Source: Verrucomicrobiota bacterium
GTDB taxonomy: Bacteria; Verrucomicrobiota; Verrucomicrobiia; Methylacidiphilales; Verrucolacustridaceae
DNA length: 5,257 bases
Reading direction: 5' to 3'
Assembly: GCA_010025475.1 (NCBI GenBank)
Contig: RGTE01000075.1
Span: 1-5,257 of the forward strand
The translations under genes were made by a program, and so were the position numbers. How positions within the stretch are numbered: position 1 is the stretch's first letter; the number at the start of each line of letters is the position of its first letter. Shown in pieces: positions 1-5,257 of the stretch. The notes beneath the pieces were generated by a model, which had not been told where the DNA came from, made no database searches, and worked only from the letters and a program-made list of their open reading frames with translations.

Positions 1-1113
1 GCCCCAGCGACACCAATCGGCCCCGAACGAAGTTGCCTGTTTAATCCAGATGTTGACCATCCGGTCGAAATGAGGATCCGGGGTGTGCACATGATTGCGC
101 TGGACCATCTGTGCCTTGGCCTCTTTCAGTTTCTCGAATTCCAGCTCGAAACGCCCGAGGTACTTCTTGCGGATGGGCCCGATCTTTGTTTCCGAATCTG
201 TCGCCCCGAGGATGAGGTTGCACTCCCGCGCCTCCCCTCCCCCAAGCTCCAGATTGAATTGGGCGGCGGCGATGGTGGCATCGGCCGAGCCGGGCGTGTT
301 GGAGCAGTATCCCCGCAACAGGGCTTCGGGTTTTTGCAGGGTTTGGTAGAGCCCGACGAAGGCATCCCGGGTTCCGTCAAAGGCCACCATGGGCAGGTCC
401 GCGGTTAGAAAAGCGGTCAGGTGGTCATGGGGGCGTCGGTGGGGATGCTTCGTGGCCACCACCGCGTTGTCCTTTTTGGAAAATAAAGAGGAGCGGAAGA
501 TCATGTCCCCGTAGCTGTCGAAGCCCCACTTGAATTTGAACTGAATCTGGTTGTAGCAAAAAACCGAAAGGCGCCGTAGCTTGCGCCCGGGATTGGAAAG
601 CGTCAGGGTCCACAGCTCGACCGGATCATCGCCGGGAGGAATAAAGATGCGAAGTTGCGCTCGGATGCCCCGGGTCTGGGTGGTGAGGATGGTGTAGCCT
701 AGGCCGTGACGACATTCGAAGAACTCCATCTTTTCCCACACTGGCTCGCCGTTCACATTCCAGAACTCCCCCGTATCCCGATCCCGCAGGTAAAACAGCC
801 GGCTCATCAGGTGATCCCGGCCAAAAACGTCAAAGTCACAGATCCGGCCCACGCCGGTCAGGAGTTGCACGGCCTCAGTGCCGTTGATTTGATAGTCACA
901 GTAACCGACCCCGGTCTGCTGGACGTTGGCAAAGATCGCATCATTCCAGAGAAAATTATCAAAGGGACGTGGGGTCTGCGGATTGGTGACCACAAACTCC
1001 TTGCCCTCCTCCTGGAAGTAACCGTGCGGCAACTGCGGCGGGGTGGACTTGGCCCTGACCGGTCGCGCCTTGGCGGCGGAGGACTGGGGGCGGATGGTTT
1101 TGACCGGGGGCAT
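1..1113 (-). CDS. GH94-type glycoside phosphorylase (glycosyltransferase 36 family), N-terminal part; 3' end beyond window
   Basis: Reading from ATG at 1113 towards base 1 gives 371 codons without a stop, so the gene continues past the left edge. After a basic, proline-rich extension (residues 1-28) the sequence follows the N-terminal beta-sandwich of GH94 cellobiose phosphorylase-like enzymes: HGYF at 30-33, EFVVTNPQTPRP at 39-50, an FFECRHGLGYT block at 131-141, a PPGDD turn at 159-163, and FDRMVNIW at 349-356, which leads into the catalytic barrel. The family cleaves beta-linked disaccharides or oligosaccharides with phosphate to release a sugar 1-phosphate. There is no signal peptide, so it is probably cytoplasmic. 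The catalytic Asp and phosphate-binding residues lie outside the window, so specificity (cellobiose, laminaribiose or other) cannot be read here. The neighbouring GH16 enzyme favours beta-1,3-gluco-oligosaccharides, by inference only. It lies 9 nt after the symporter gene, in the same frame. Family call firm; substrate open. Confidence 0.88.
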   Translation of the reverse strand, partial: MPPVKTIRPQSSAAKARPVRAKSTPPQLPHGYFQEEGKEFVVTNPQTPRPFDNFLWNDAIFANVQQTGVGYCDYQINGTEAVQLLTGVGRICDFDVFGRDHLMSRLFYLRDRDTGEFWNVNGEPVWEKMEFFECRHGLGYTILTTQTRGIRAQLRIFIPPGDDPVELWTLTLSNPGRKLRRLSVFCYNQIQFKFKWGFDSYGDMIFRSSLFSKKDNAVVATKHPHRRPHDHLTAFLTADLPMVAFDGTRDAFVGLYQTLQKPEALLRGYCSNTPGSADATIAAAQFNLELGGGEARECNLILGATDSETKIGPIRKKYLGRFELEFEKLKEAKAQMVQRNHVHTPDPHFDRMVNIWIKQATSFGADWCRWG

Positions 1114-1120
1114 GGCAGGA

Positions 1121-1124
1121 TCCT
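1121..1124 (-). promoter_or_regulatory. Ribosome binding site of the GH94 gene, overlapping the symporter stop codon
   Basis: AGGA lies 7 nt upstream of the ATG at 1113, a good Shine-Dalgarno position. Its first two bases are the last two of the symporter TAG stop (1125-1123). This supports the ATG at 1113 as the start and suggests that ribosomes ending on the symporter gene can restart on the phosphorylase gene. Confidence 0.6.
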
Positions 1125-2706
1125 ATCGCCAGAGGAACACAAAAAGACCGGTGCCCGCGAGCAGCAGAAGAGAAAGAATCCGGAAGTTTTGATACCAGGG
1201 GACCGTCGCAAGTTCCGCGGTTTCCTCCCGGTAAAAGGATGAATTCCAGACAAACCGCCGCACCGCGGATTCCCCGGGGGGATCAGTCAGGAGACTGACT
1301 CCAACTATGATCGCCGCCGAAACGAGAAAAATCAACGGGGCCACATAGAGAAAATTCCACCCGCCCAAGGGGGTGTGCTTGATGCCCAGCATAAGGGAGA
1401 CCGCCAGTAGAAACCCCGCCATCAGACCGACGAAGGCCCCGGTGGCGGTGGCCCGCTTCCAGAAAAGTCCGCAGAGGAAAACCGCCACCACCGGCGGACA
1501 CAGATAGGACATGAGCTGCTGAAAATATTTCACGATCGAGTCAAATTCACGGATATGGGGTGCCCAGAGGGCGGCCACGGTGATGATGACGATCCCGGCC
1601 ACGCTACCGGCAAAGACCTGCTGTTTTTCGGTCAGATCCGGCCGCGCTTTTTTGATCAAATCCATGGTGACGAGCGTCTGGGCCGAATTCAGCACCGAGG
1701 TCAGGACTGAGGTCATCGCCGCAATGAAGCCAATGAGTACCAGTCCCAGCAGACCGGGCGGAAGCATTTCAAAAACCAATTTGGGATATACCTCGTCCCC
1801 CTTCTGCAGGTTTGGATAGAGGACCCGCCCGGCCACCCCGGGCAAAACCATGAGGAAAAAGATCACGAAATTGAGTCCCGCCGCCAAAAGGTTGCCCCAG
1901 CGGCCGTGGTTGACATCGCGGGCACTCAGGGTGCGCTGGACCATGGTTTGACTCAGACCCCAGAAATAAAATCCAAGAAGCGGGAGACTGAGGAGAAGGG
2001 TCGGCCAGGGCACGGAAGGGTCATTGAGGGGCCGGATCAGGCTTAAATGCCCGGCAGGAGCGGCATTCATCACGGCCGCCCAACCCCCCGCCCGGTCAAA
2101 GGCCGTCCACGTCAGAATGGCGGATCCGCCCATGAGCACAAAGGCTTGGACCAATTCCACCCGCATCACCGCGGACAACCCCCCGATCAGGGTGTAGGAA
2201 GCGCCCAGCACCGCGAGTCCGATCACCAGCATCGGAATGCTGACCTGGGGAAAGACCATGTGAAGCATTAGCGCCCCGGCATATAAGGTGACGGCCAAAT
2301 CCGCAAACATGTAGCCAATCACCGTCAGCACGGAAAGAAACAGCCGGCTGCGCCCGTCAAAACGCCCCCCTAGAAACTCCGGCAAGGTGTAAATTTGGTT
2401 GCGCAGGTAGAAAGGCAGGAAGAATGCGAGAAAGAACAGGATGGGAACGATCGCCGCAGAAATGCCGTAGTTAAAAACGGAGATGCCGGTCATGTAGGCG
2501 TCCCCTGCCCAGCCGACCAGCGCCGAGCTCGACACCACGGTGGCAAACATGGAAAGCCCGACGACCTGCCAGGACATGCCTTTGCCCCCTAGAAAGTAAT
2601 CCCGCGCACTTTTTCTTTTGGCGTGGAGCAGTCCCCAAACCACGATGACCACGAGGTAAACGGCCATCACGGCAAGATCGAGGAAGGATAGTTTCACATT
2701 CATCAT
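1123..2706 (-). CDS. Sodium:solute symporter, SSS/SLC5 family (probable sugar or oligosaccharide importer)
   Basis: This is a complete 527-residue inner-membrane protein with about 13-14 hydrophobic helices, the normal size for SSS/SLC5 transporters. Family landmarks are DYFLGGKGMSW at 36-46, the unwound first core helix with GLSMFATVVSSS at 50-61 and GWAGDAY at 65-71, YTLIGGLSAV at 171-180, the FWGLSQTMVQRTLSARD block at 248-264, and AAMTSVLTSVLNS at 329-341, ending in TMD at 347-349. Family members couple sodium entry to uptake of sugars, amino acids or other small solutes. The operon setting (GH16 upstream, GH94 downstream) argues for uptake of glucan breakdown products. The vSGLT sugar-contact residues are not clearly kept, so the solute is not predictable from motifs. 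The gene overlaps the GH16 gene by 4 nt (ATGA). A weak GGGA stands 11 nt before the ATG; a second ATG follows at 2703. The Na2-site position after Ser333 is Val334, discussed in the findings. Confidence 0.93.
   Translation of the reverse strand: MMNVKLSFLDLAVMAVYLVVIVVWGLLHAKRKSARDYFLGGKGMSWQVVGLSMFATVVSSSALVGWAGDAYMTGISVFNYGISAAIVPILFFLAFFLPFYLRNQIYTLPEFLGGRFDGRSRLFLSVLTVIGYMFADLAVTLYAGALMLHMVFPQVSIPMLVIGLAVLGASYTLIGGLSAVMRVELVQAFVLMGGSAILTWTAFDRAGGWAAVMNAAPAGHLSLIRPLNDPSVPWPTLLLSLPLLGFYFWGLSQTMVQRTLSARDVNHGRWGNLLAAGLNFVIFFLMVLPGVAGRVLYPNLQKGDEVYPKLVFEMLPPGLLGLVLIGFIAAMTSVLTSVLNSAQTLVTMDLIKKARPDLTEKQQVFAGSVAGIVIITVAALWAPHIREFDSIVKYFQQLMSYLCPPVVAVFLCGLFWKRATATGAFVGLMAGFLLAVSLMLGIKHTPLGGWNFLYVAPLIFLVSAAIIVGVSLLTDPPGESAVRRFVWNSSFYREETAELATVPWYQNFRILSLLLLAGTGLFVFLWR
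2703..2706 (-). other. ATGA stop-start overlap (GH16 / symporter)
   Basis: The symporter ATG (2706-2704) and the GH16 stop TGA (2705-2703) share bases in the classic ATGA arrangement. The GGGAA before it is weak, so symporter translation is probably coupled to that of GH16. Coupling is inferred from the arrangement. Confidence 0.8.
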
Positions 2707-3617
2707 GATTTTTTGATTCCCGCGCCTGCTCCGGAGTCCGGTGAAATTCCGCCATCCAAGGGCTTTTCCTCATACACCCGGACATAATCGATCAGGTACT
2801 GCTGGGGAAAGATCGAGTCGTCGATCTCCCCTCCCCAGGATCCGCCCAAGGCAAAATTGAGAATCAGGTAAAAGGGCTGGCGGAATGGATTCTTTTCCCC
2901 CGCACTCGCCTGGTCCAAACGGGTGGTGTGGTATTTGAAACCATCGAAGAAATAGTCAATTTTCTCGGAATTCCATTCGATGGAGTAGACATGGAAGTCC
3001 TTGAAAGGCGATGAGGTTACGTGACGTCCCATGTCTTTCTTATGACCTTCGCGCGATTCACCGTAATGGATCGTGGCATAAATGGCATCTGGCTCCTTGC
3101 CCACGTACTCGAGAATGTCGATCTCGCCACACATCGGCCAGTCCTGGTCGTTTCCATAGGAAGTTCCCAGCATCCAAATGGCGGGCCAGACGCCCTTTCC
3201 CTTGGGTAGTTGGGCACGCACTTCGATCCGACCGTATTTCCACCCCGCTTTGCCCCGGGTGGTCAGGCTGGCGGAAGTGTACTCCGCCGAGGGACCTTTT
3301 TCAGGCACAAAACTTTCCTTGCGCGCCTCAAGGACCAGCATCCCCTTCTCCACGCGGGCGTTTTCCCGCCGAGCCCGGGTGTAATACTGGCTTTCCTGGT
3401 TGCGGACAAAGCCGGTTTCGTAGTCCCACTTCTGGGAATCGGGCAGTCCTTCGGAATTAAATTCGTCCGACCAGACGAGTTCCCACTTTCCACTTTCCGC
3501 CGCCACCTCGCTGGCCTGGGACGGGTTCATCCCCACAAGCCAAGCAGTCCCCGCCACCCACAACGAAAGCCGCCGGGGATACAAGAGGAATGAGGGTCGA
3601 ATTATTTTTTTCGGCAT
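2703..3617 (-). CDS. Secreted GH16 endo-beta-glucanase, laminarinase-like
   Basis: The 304-residue product starts with a Sec signal peptide: basic MPKK and YPRR, a hydrophobic stretch at about 18-30, and a likely cut after SQA (residue 35). The GH16 fold fills about residues 46-283: LVWSDEF at 47-53, KYGRIEVRAQLPKG at 127-140, WPAIWMLG at 144-151, the catalytic motif GEIDILEYVG at 164-173, HVYSIEW at 209-215, and NFALGGSWGGEID at 254-266. Glu165 is the expected nucleophile, Asp167 the helper and Glu170 the acid/base. The ExDxxE spacing and WPAIWMLG fit laminarinases (endo-beta-1,3- or beta-1,3(4)-glucanase). No carbohydrate-binding module, lipobox or sorting tail follows, only a short Gly/Ala-rich end. 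An open frame extends up to 3746, but that extension lies inside the pseudopilin gene and would bury the signal peptide, so the ATG at 3617 is preferred. It begins 4 nt after the pseudopilin stop. Confidence 0.93.
   Translation of the reverse strand: MPKKIIRPSFLLYPRRLSLWVAGTAWLVGMNPSQASEVAAESGKWELVWSDEFNSEGLPDSQKWDYETGFVRNQESQYYTRARRENARVEKGMLVLEARKESFVPEKGPSAEYTSASLTTRGKAGWKYGRIEVRAQLPKGKGVWPAIWMLGTSYGNDQDWPMCGEIDILEYVGKEPDAIYATIHYGESREGHKKDMGRHVTSSPFKDFHVYSIEWNSEKIDYFFDGFKYHTTRLDQASAGEKNPFRQPFYLILNFALGGSWGGEIDDSIFPQQYLIDYVRVYEEKPLDGGISPDSGAGAGIKKS
3108..3125 (-). other. GH16 catalytic motif E-I-D-I-L-E
   Basis: These six codons encode Glu165 (nucleophile), Asp167 and Glu170 (acid/base) of the GH16 enzyme. 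The extra residue between Asp and the second Glu is the beta-bulge form of the motif, found in laminarinases, agarases and carrageenases, whereas bacterial lichenases have the shorter ExDxE. All three residues are intact, so the enzyme should be active. Confidence 0.9.
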
Positions 3618-3621
3618 GGGT

Positions 3622-4509
3622 CTAATAGCTCCAGTAAATGTTTTTTTCCTTAATCTGCTCGGGGCGGAGGGTTTCCACGTGGCCGTCGACAAAAAGGCAA
3701 TTGATCTTTCCGTTGTGGCGTGCGGCACGGACCTTGCCGGAATCATTGGTCATGGGCCAGGCAGGTACCCGATACTCCGGGCCGCCCACTTTCTCTTGGA
3801 GGTATTTGGTTTCCAGGGGCTGATCTGCTTGCGAGGGATTGACTCTTCCGGAGGCAAGTTGCCAAGTTCCCCCTTGGACCCGCATGCATCCGTACGGCGA
3901 CCACATGCTGAACATCTCCTGTGCACTGTAGCTGGCATCGGCACCGGTGTCGGCGGCCAGGATTACCTGGGAAGGCCGGGCAACCGCGGCCAACCGGACA
4001 TTGGGGTAGGAATTTCCGTCTTTGATTTGCTTGGTGAAGTAGTATTCGGCTGTTCCCAGGTTGGGATTATATCCGTAACCTAAGGATCCGCCGTAGAGCT
4101 TCCACTGGTTTTGTCCCGGAAAGGGCGTGCAGGGACACGCAAGGCTGCGGGCCTGTTCCTGGGAAATATTTTTATCCGTTCCGCCGTTCACCGCCACATC
4201 CACCCAGGGAAGTTTTGTGCCATCCGGTCCCTGATCGCCGTGGGGCAACCCACCGTTATTGTCGGCTGCAAAGGCCAGACATCCGGCGCCGAGGATCTTC
4301 AAATTCGCGGTGCATTTGCCCAAACGAGCCTGGGCGATGGCTTGCTGAAGGGAGGGCAGAAAAAGAGCCGACAAAAGACCCAGAATTACGACCACAACGA
4401 GAAGCTCGGTTAACGTGAAAGCGGTTGCCGACGACCCGGCGCTTTTCTGGGCCGGCAGCCCCGTATCTCCACACCCCTTGCGGAAAGCCAAAACAAAGGA
4501 AAACCCCAT
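3622..4509 (-). CDS. Pseudopilin-like protein: prepilin N-terminal methylation/cleavage domain plus H-X9-DG motif
   Basis: The 295-residue product has a class III prepilin signal: a 30-residue leader, then A|FTLTELLVVV at 30-40 with the invariant Glu at mature position 5 and a hydrophobic helix to about residue 52. An assembly-type helix follows (QQAIAQARLGKCTANLK, 55-71), then a soluble domain with CPC at 125-127 and, near the C-terminus, H-X9-DG (His265 to Asp275-Gly276) followed by HVETL. This layout is abundant in Planctomycetes, Verrucomicrobia and Lentisphaerae, where it is annotated as type II secretion G-like or DUF1559-like. A prepilin peptidase should remove the leader, leaving the helix to anchor in the inner membrane or pack into a pseudopilus. 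The exact role of this group is unknown. The gene starts on the base after the PATR stop, with no evident Shine-Dalgarno, and has no other pilus genes beside it here. No internal ATG gives a better start, but the leader length is not certain. Confidence 0.9.
   Translation of the reverse strand: MGFSFVLAFRKGCGDTGLPAQKSAGSSATAFTLTELLVVVVILGLLSALFLPSLQQAIAQARLGKCTANLKILGAGCLAFAADNNGGLPHGDQGPDGTKLPWVDVAVNGGTDKNISQEQARSLACPCTPFPGQNQWKLYGGSLGYGYNPNLGTAEYYFTKQIKDGNSYPNVRLAAVARPSQVILAADTGADASYSAQEMFSMWSPYGCMRVQGGTWQLASGRVNPSQADQPLETKYLQEKVGGPEYRVPAWPMTNDSGKVRAARHNGKINCLFVDGHVETLRPEQIKEKNIYWSY
3629..3632 (-). promoter_or_regulatory. Probable ribosome binding site of the GH16 gene
   Basis: GGAG ends 11 nt before the ATG at 3617, a little further than usual, and lies within the last codons of the pseudopilin gene. 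It supports the short start at 3617 over the longer open frame beginning at 3746. Confidence 0.4.
3682..3717 (-). other. H-X9-DG motif of the pseudopilin-like protein
   Basis: His265 is followed by exactly nine residues and then Asp275-Gly276. This C-terminal signature marks a large group of prepilin-like proteins in PVC bacteria. Its function is not established. Confidence 0.8.
4360..4437 (-). other. Class III prepilin signal and N-terminal helix
   Basis: These codons cover about residues 25-50. The predicted cut is after Ala30, before Phe31; mature position 4 is Thr and position 5 is Glu, followed by an unbroken hydrophobic helix. Ala instead of the textbook Gly at position -1 is seen in other pseudopilins of this phylum, as far as I recall, so processing is expected. 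Confidence 0.8.
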
Positions 4510-4512
4510 CTA
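4507..4512 (-). other. Zero-gap stop-start junction TAG-ATG (PATR protein / pseudopilin)
   Basis: The PATR gene's TAG (4512-4510) is followed immediately by the pseudopilin ATG (4509-4507), with both genes in one frame. No purine-rich ribosome site stands in the preceding 20 bases. Restart of the terminating ribosome is the likely means of translation. Readthrough of the TAG would fuse the two proteins. Confidence 0.7.
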
Positions 4513-5257
4513 ATTTGTAATGACGCGCAGACGGGCAAACTTCTTCGAGTCCGAGCCACTTACGCTGAGGGAGACGGTGTCTTTCCCGGTTGCCGGGGAA
4601 TCCTTCGTCACACTCACCCCAGCGGAAGAACCGGCGGTATCCGTCCCCACCGCATAAACGCTGGGCCACGTCCCCAGGTTGGTGCCCACTTCAATGGCCA
4701 CCTGGGTGGTCCCATCGATCGAGGCTTGATCTCTGACAAATGTGAACGTCATGACCCCCCCCGAAACGGAGCACTGGGGCTTTTTGTTGGCATCCTGAGT
4801 GTCTTTGCTTCCACCCAACACATATTCCAGGCCATTGGCGACCCCGTCGTTGTCATAATCGTCCGTGGCCGTTCCCGTGGGAGCGTTCTGACTGGCCCAG
4901 GTGGAATAGCCGGCCACCACGGTCGCACCCACCTGGATTTTTCCTGCACCGGCGATCAGACCGCCGGAGTTAGAAGCGTCAAAAACTCCGCTGGTGTAGG
5001 TCTGCCCACCAAGGACCAGGGTTCCCACAATGTCCGTCGCGGCATTCGGAAGTTTGAGCACGGCCCCGGAGGCGATTTGGATCGTCGTGGTATCGGAAAA
5101 AGTGTCGGAACCGTTATTGTTTACCGTGAGTGTCCCCCCGCTGACGGTGGTGGCGCCCTTGTAGGTGTTGGCGCCGCTGAGCACCAGGGTGCCGGCGCCC
5201 GTTTTGGTCAGTCCCCCGTTGCCGCCGCCGTCAAGCAGGTTGGCCGAGATCGTGTTG
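4510..5257 (-). CDS. Autotransporter-associated beta-strand-repeat (PATR) protein, C-terminal part; 5' end beyond window
   Basis: The frame is open from the right edge to TAG at 4512-4510, giving 248 residues of a longer protein. A GTG at 5184 is in frame but falls inside a repeat, so it is not the start. The fragment opens with a clear PATR repeat (GGLTKTGAGTLVLSGANTY, then GGTLTVNN) and a degenerate second unit (GTLVLGGQTY, 5024-4995). Many such repeats form secreted right-handed beta-helix proteins. Next comes the end module seen in Verrucomicrobia: YSTWASQNAP, a D-Y-D-N-D-G loop that could bind calcium, LEYVLGG, MTFTFVRDQASID, and finally KKFARLRVITN. No autotransporter beta-barrel, PEP-CTERM tail or membrane helix ends the protein, so its route over the outer membrane and its anchor are unknown. 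Its signal peptide and any carbohydrate-binding part would lie outside the window. It may be a surface protein for glucan contact, judged only from its place in the operon. Confidence 0.88.
   Translation of the reverse strand, partial: NTISANLLDGGGNGGLTKTGAGTLVLSGANTYKGATTVSGGTLTVNNNGSDTFSDTTTIQIASGAVLKLPNAATDIVGTLVLGGQTYTSGVFDASNSGGLIAGAGKIQVGATVVAGYSTWASQNAPTGTATDDYDNDGVANGLEYVLGGSKDTQDANKKPQCSVSGGVMTFTFVRDQASIDGTTQVAIEVGTNLGTWPSVYAVGTDTAGSSAGVSVTKDSPATGKDTVSLSVSGSDSKKFARLRVITN
4840..4860 (-). other. Possible calcium-binding loop D-Y-D-N-D-G-V in the PATR protein
   Basis: Asp residues alternate as D-x-D-x-D-G, as in dockerin, EF-hand and thrombospondin type 3 loops. It sits between the beta-helix part and the C-terminal beta-rich module and may stiffen that hinge with calcium. 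Only one such loop is visible, so metal binding is an inference. Confidence 0.5.
5116..5217 (-). repeat. PATR (autotransporter-associated beta-strand) repeat unit
   Basis: About 34 residues match the PATR pattern: G-L-T-K-T-G-A-G-T-L-V-L-S-G-x-N-T-Y, then G-A-T-T-V-x-G-G-T-L-T-V-N. It is the last well-formed repeat before the C-terminal module. Upstream copies are expected outside the window. Confidence 0.85.

Noticed and set aside
1114..1122. BamHI-like palindrome (AGGATCCT) between the symporter and GH94 genes as an operator or terminator
   Set aside because: It is too short for a stem-loop terminator and is explained by the AGGA ribosome site. Similar GGATCC words occur elsewhere by chance.
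706..1242. 178-codon open frame on the plus strand
   Set aside because: It lies opposite the GH94 start and the symporter end, both of which have strong family motifs. Its protein has no recognisable features and is a high-GC shadow.
858..1253. 131-codon minus-strand open frame across the symporter/GH94 junction
   Set aside because: It is in a different frame from both real genes, rich in Arg, Pro and Ser as expected of a GC-rich shadow, and has no domain.
3605..3647. Two runs of seven T (A on the coding strand) at 3605-3611 and 3641-3647 as possible phase-variation or slippage sites
   Set aside because: The runs are short and encode ordinary Lys codons near the gene ends. Nothing shows frameshifted variants.
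3618..3746. Longer start for the GH16 protein, adding 43 residues
   Set aside because: The extra part overlaps the pseudopilin gene in another frame and would place 43 residues before a typical signal peptide. The ATG at 3617 with GGAG upstream fits better.
4510..5184. PATR gene as a complete 224-residue gene starting at GTG 5184
   Set aside because: The frame stays open to the window edge and the upstream codons complete a PATR repeat (GGLTKTGAGT), so the GTG is an internal Val codon.

Overview
The window reads as the inside of one minus-strand operon. Five genes occupy essentially every base, with junctions of 0, 4, -4 and 9 nt, and no stretch over 300 bases lacks a gene. In transcription order (right to left) they are: the C-terminal part of a secreted autotransporter-associated beta-strand-repeat (PATR) protein, a pseudopilin-like protein with an H-X9-DG motif, a secreted GH16 beta-glucanase of laminarinase type, an SSS/SLC5-family sodium:solute symporter, and the N-terminal part of a GH94-type glycoside phosphorylase. 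The first and last genes run off the window edges. I see no RNA gene, mobile element, CRISPR array, promoter or terminator.

The source is most likely a member of the Verrucomicrobiota, perhaps an Opitutae-like or related PVC-group bacterium. The reasons are the PATR protein with its particular C-terminal module (TWAS..AP, a D-x-D-x-D-G loop, ending KKFARLRV), the A|FTLTELLVVV pseudopilin with H-X9-DG, and the SSS symporter placed in a polysaccharide operon in place of a SusC/SusD pair. This rests on recognised family style, not on a database search.

The three downstream genes make a simple catabolic route. The exported GH16 enzyme would cut a beta-1,3-glucan (laminarin-like) or mixed-linkage glucan into oligosaccharides. 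The symporter would carry short products across the inner membrane. The GH94 enzyme, which has no signal peptide, would split them in the cytoplasm with phosphate, giving a sugar 1-phosphate. The PATR protein and the pseudopilin come first in the operon, so surface or secretion structures appear to be made together with the catabolic enzymes. That is the most unusual aspect of the locus.

Two junctions are in frame across a single TAG: the PATR gene with the pseudopilin gene (TAG directly followed by ATG), and the symporter gene with the phosphorylase gene (TAG, three codons, ATG). The symporter also carries Val where many relatives have a Ser or Thr in the Na2 sodium site.
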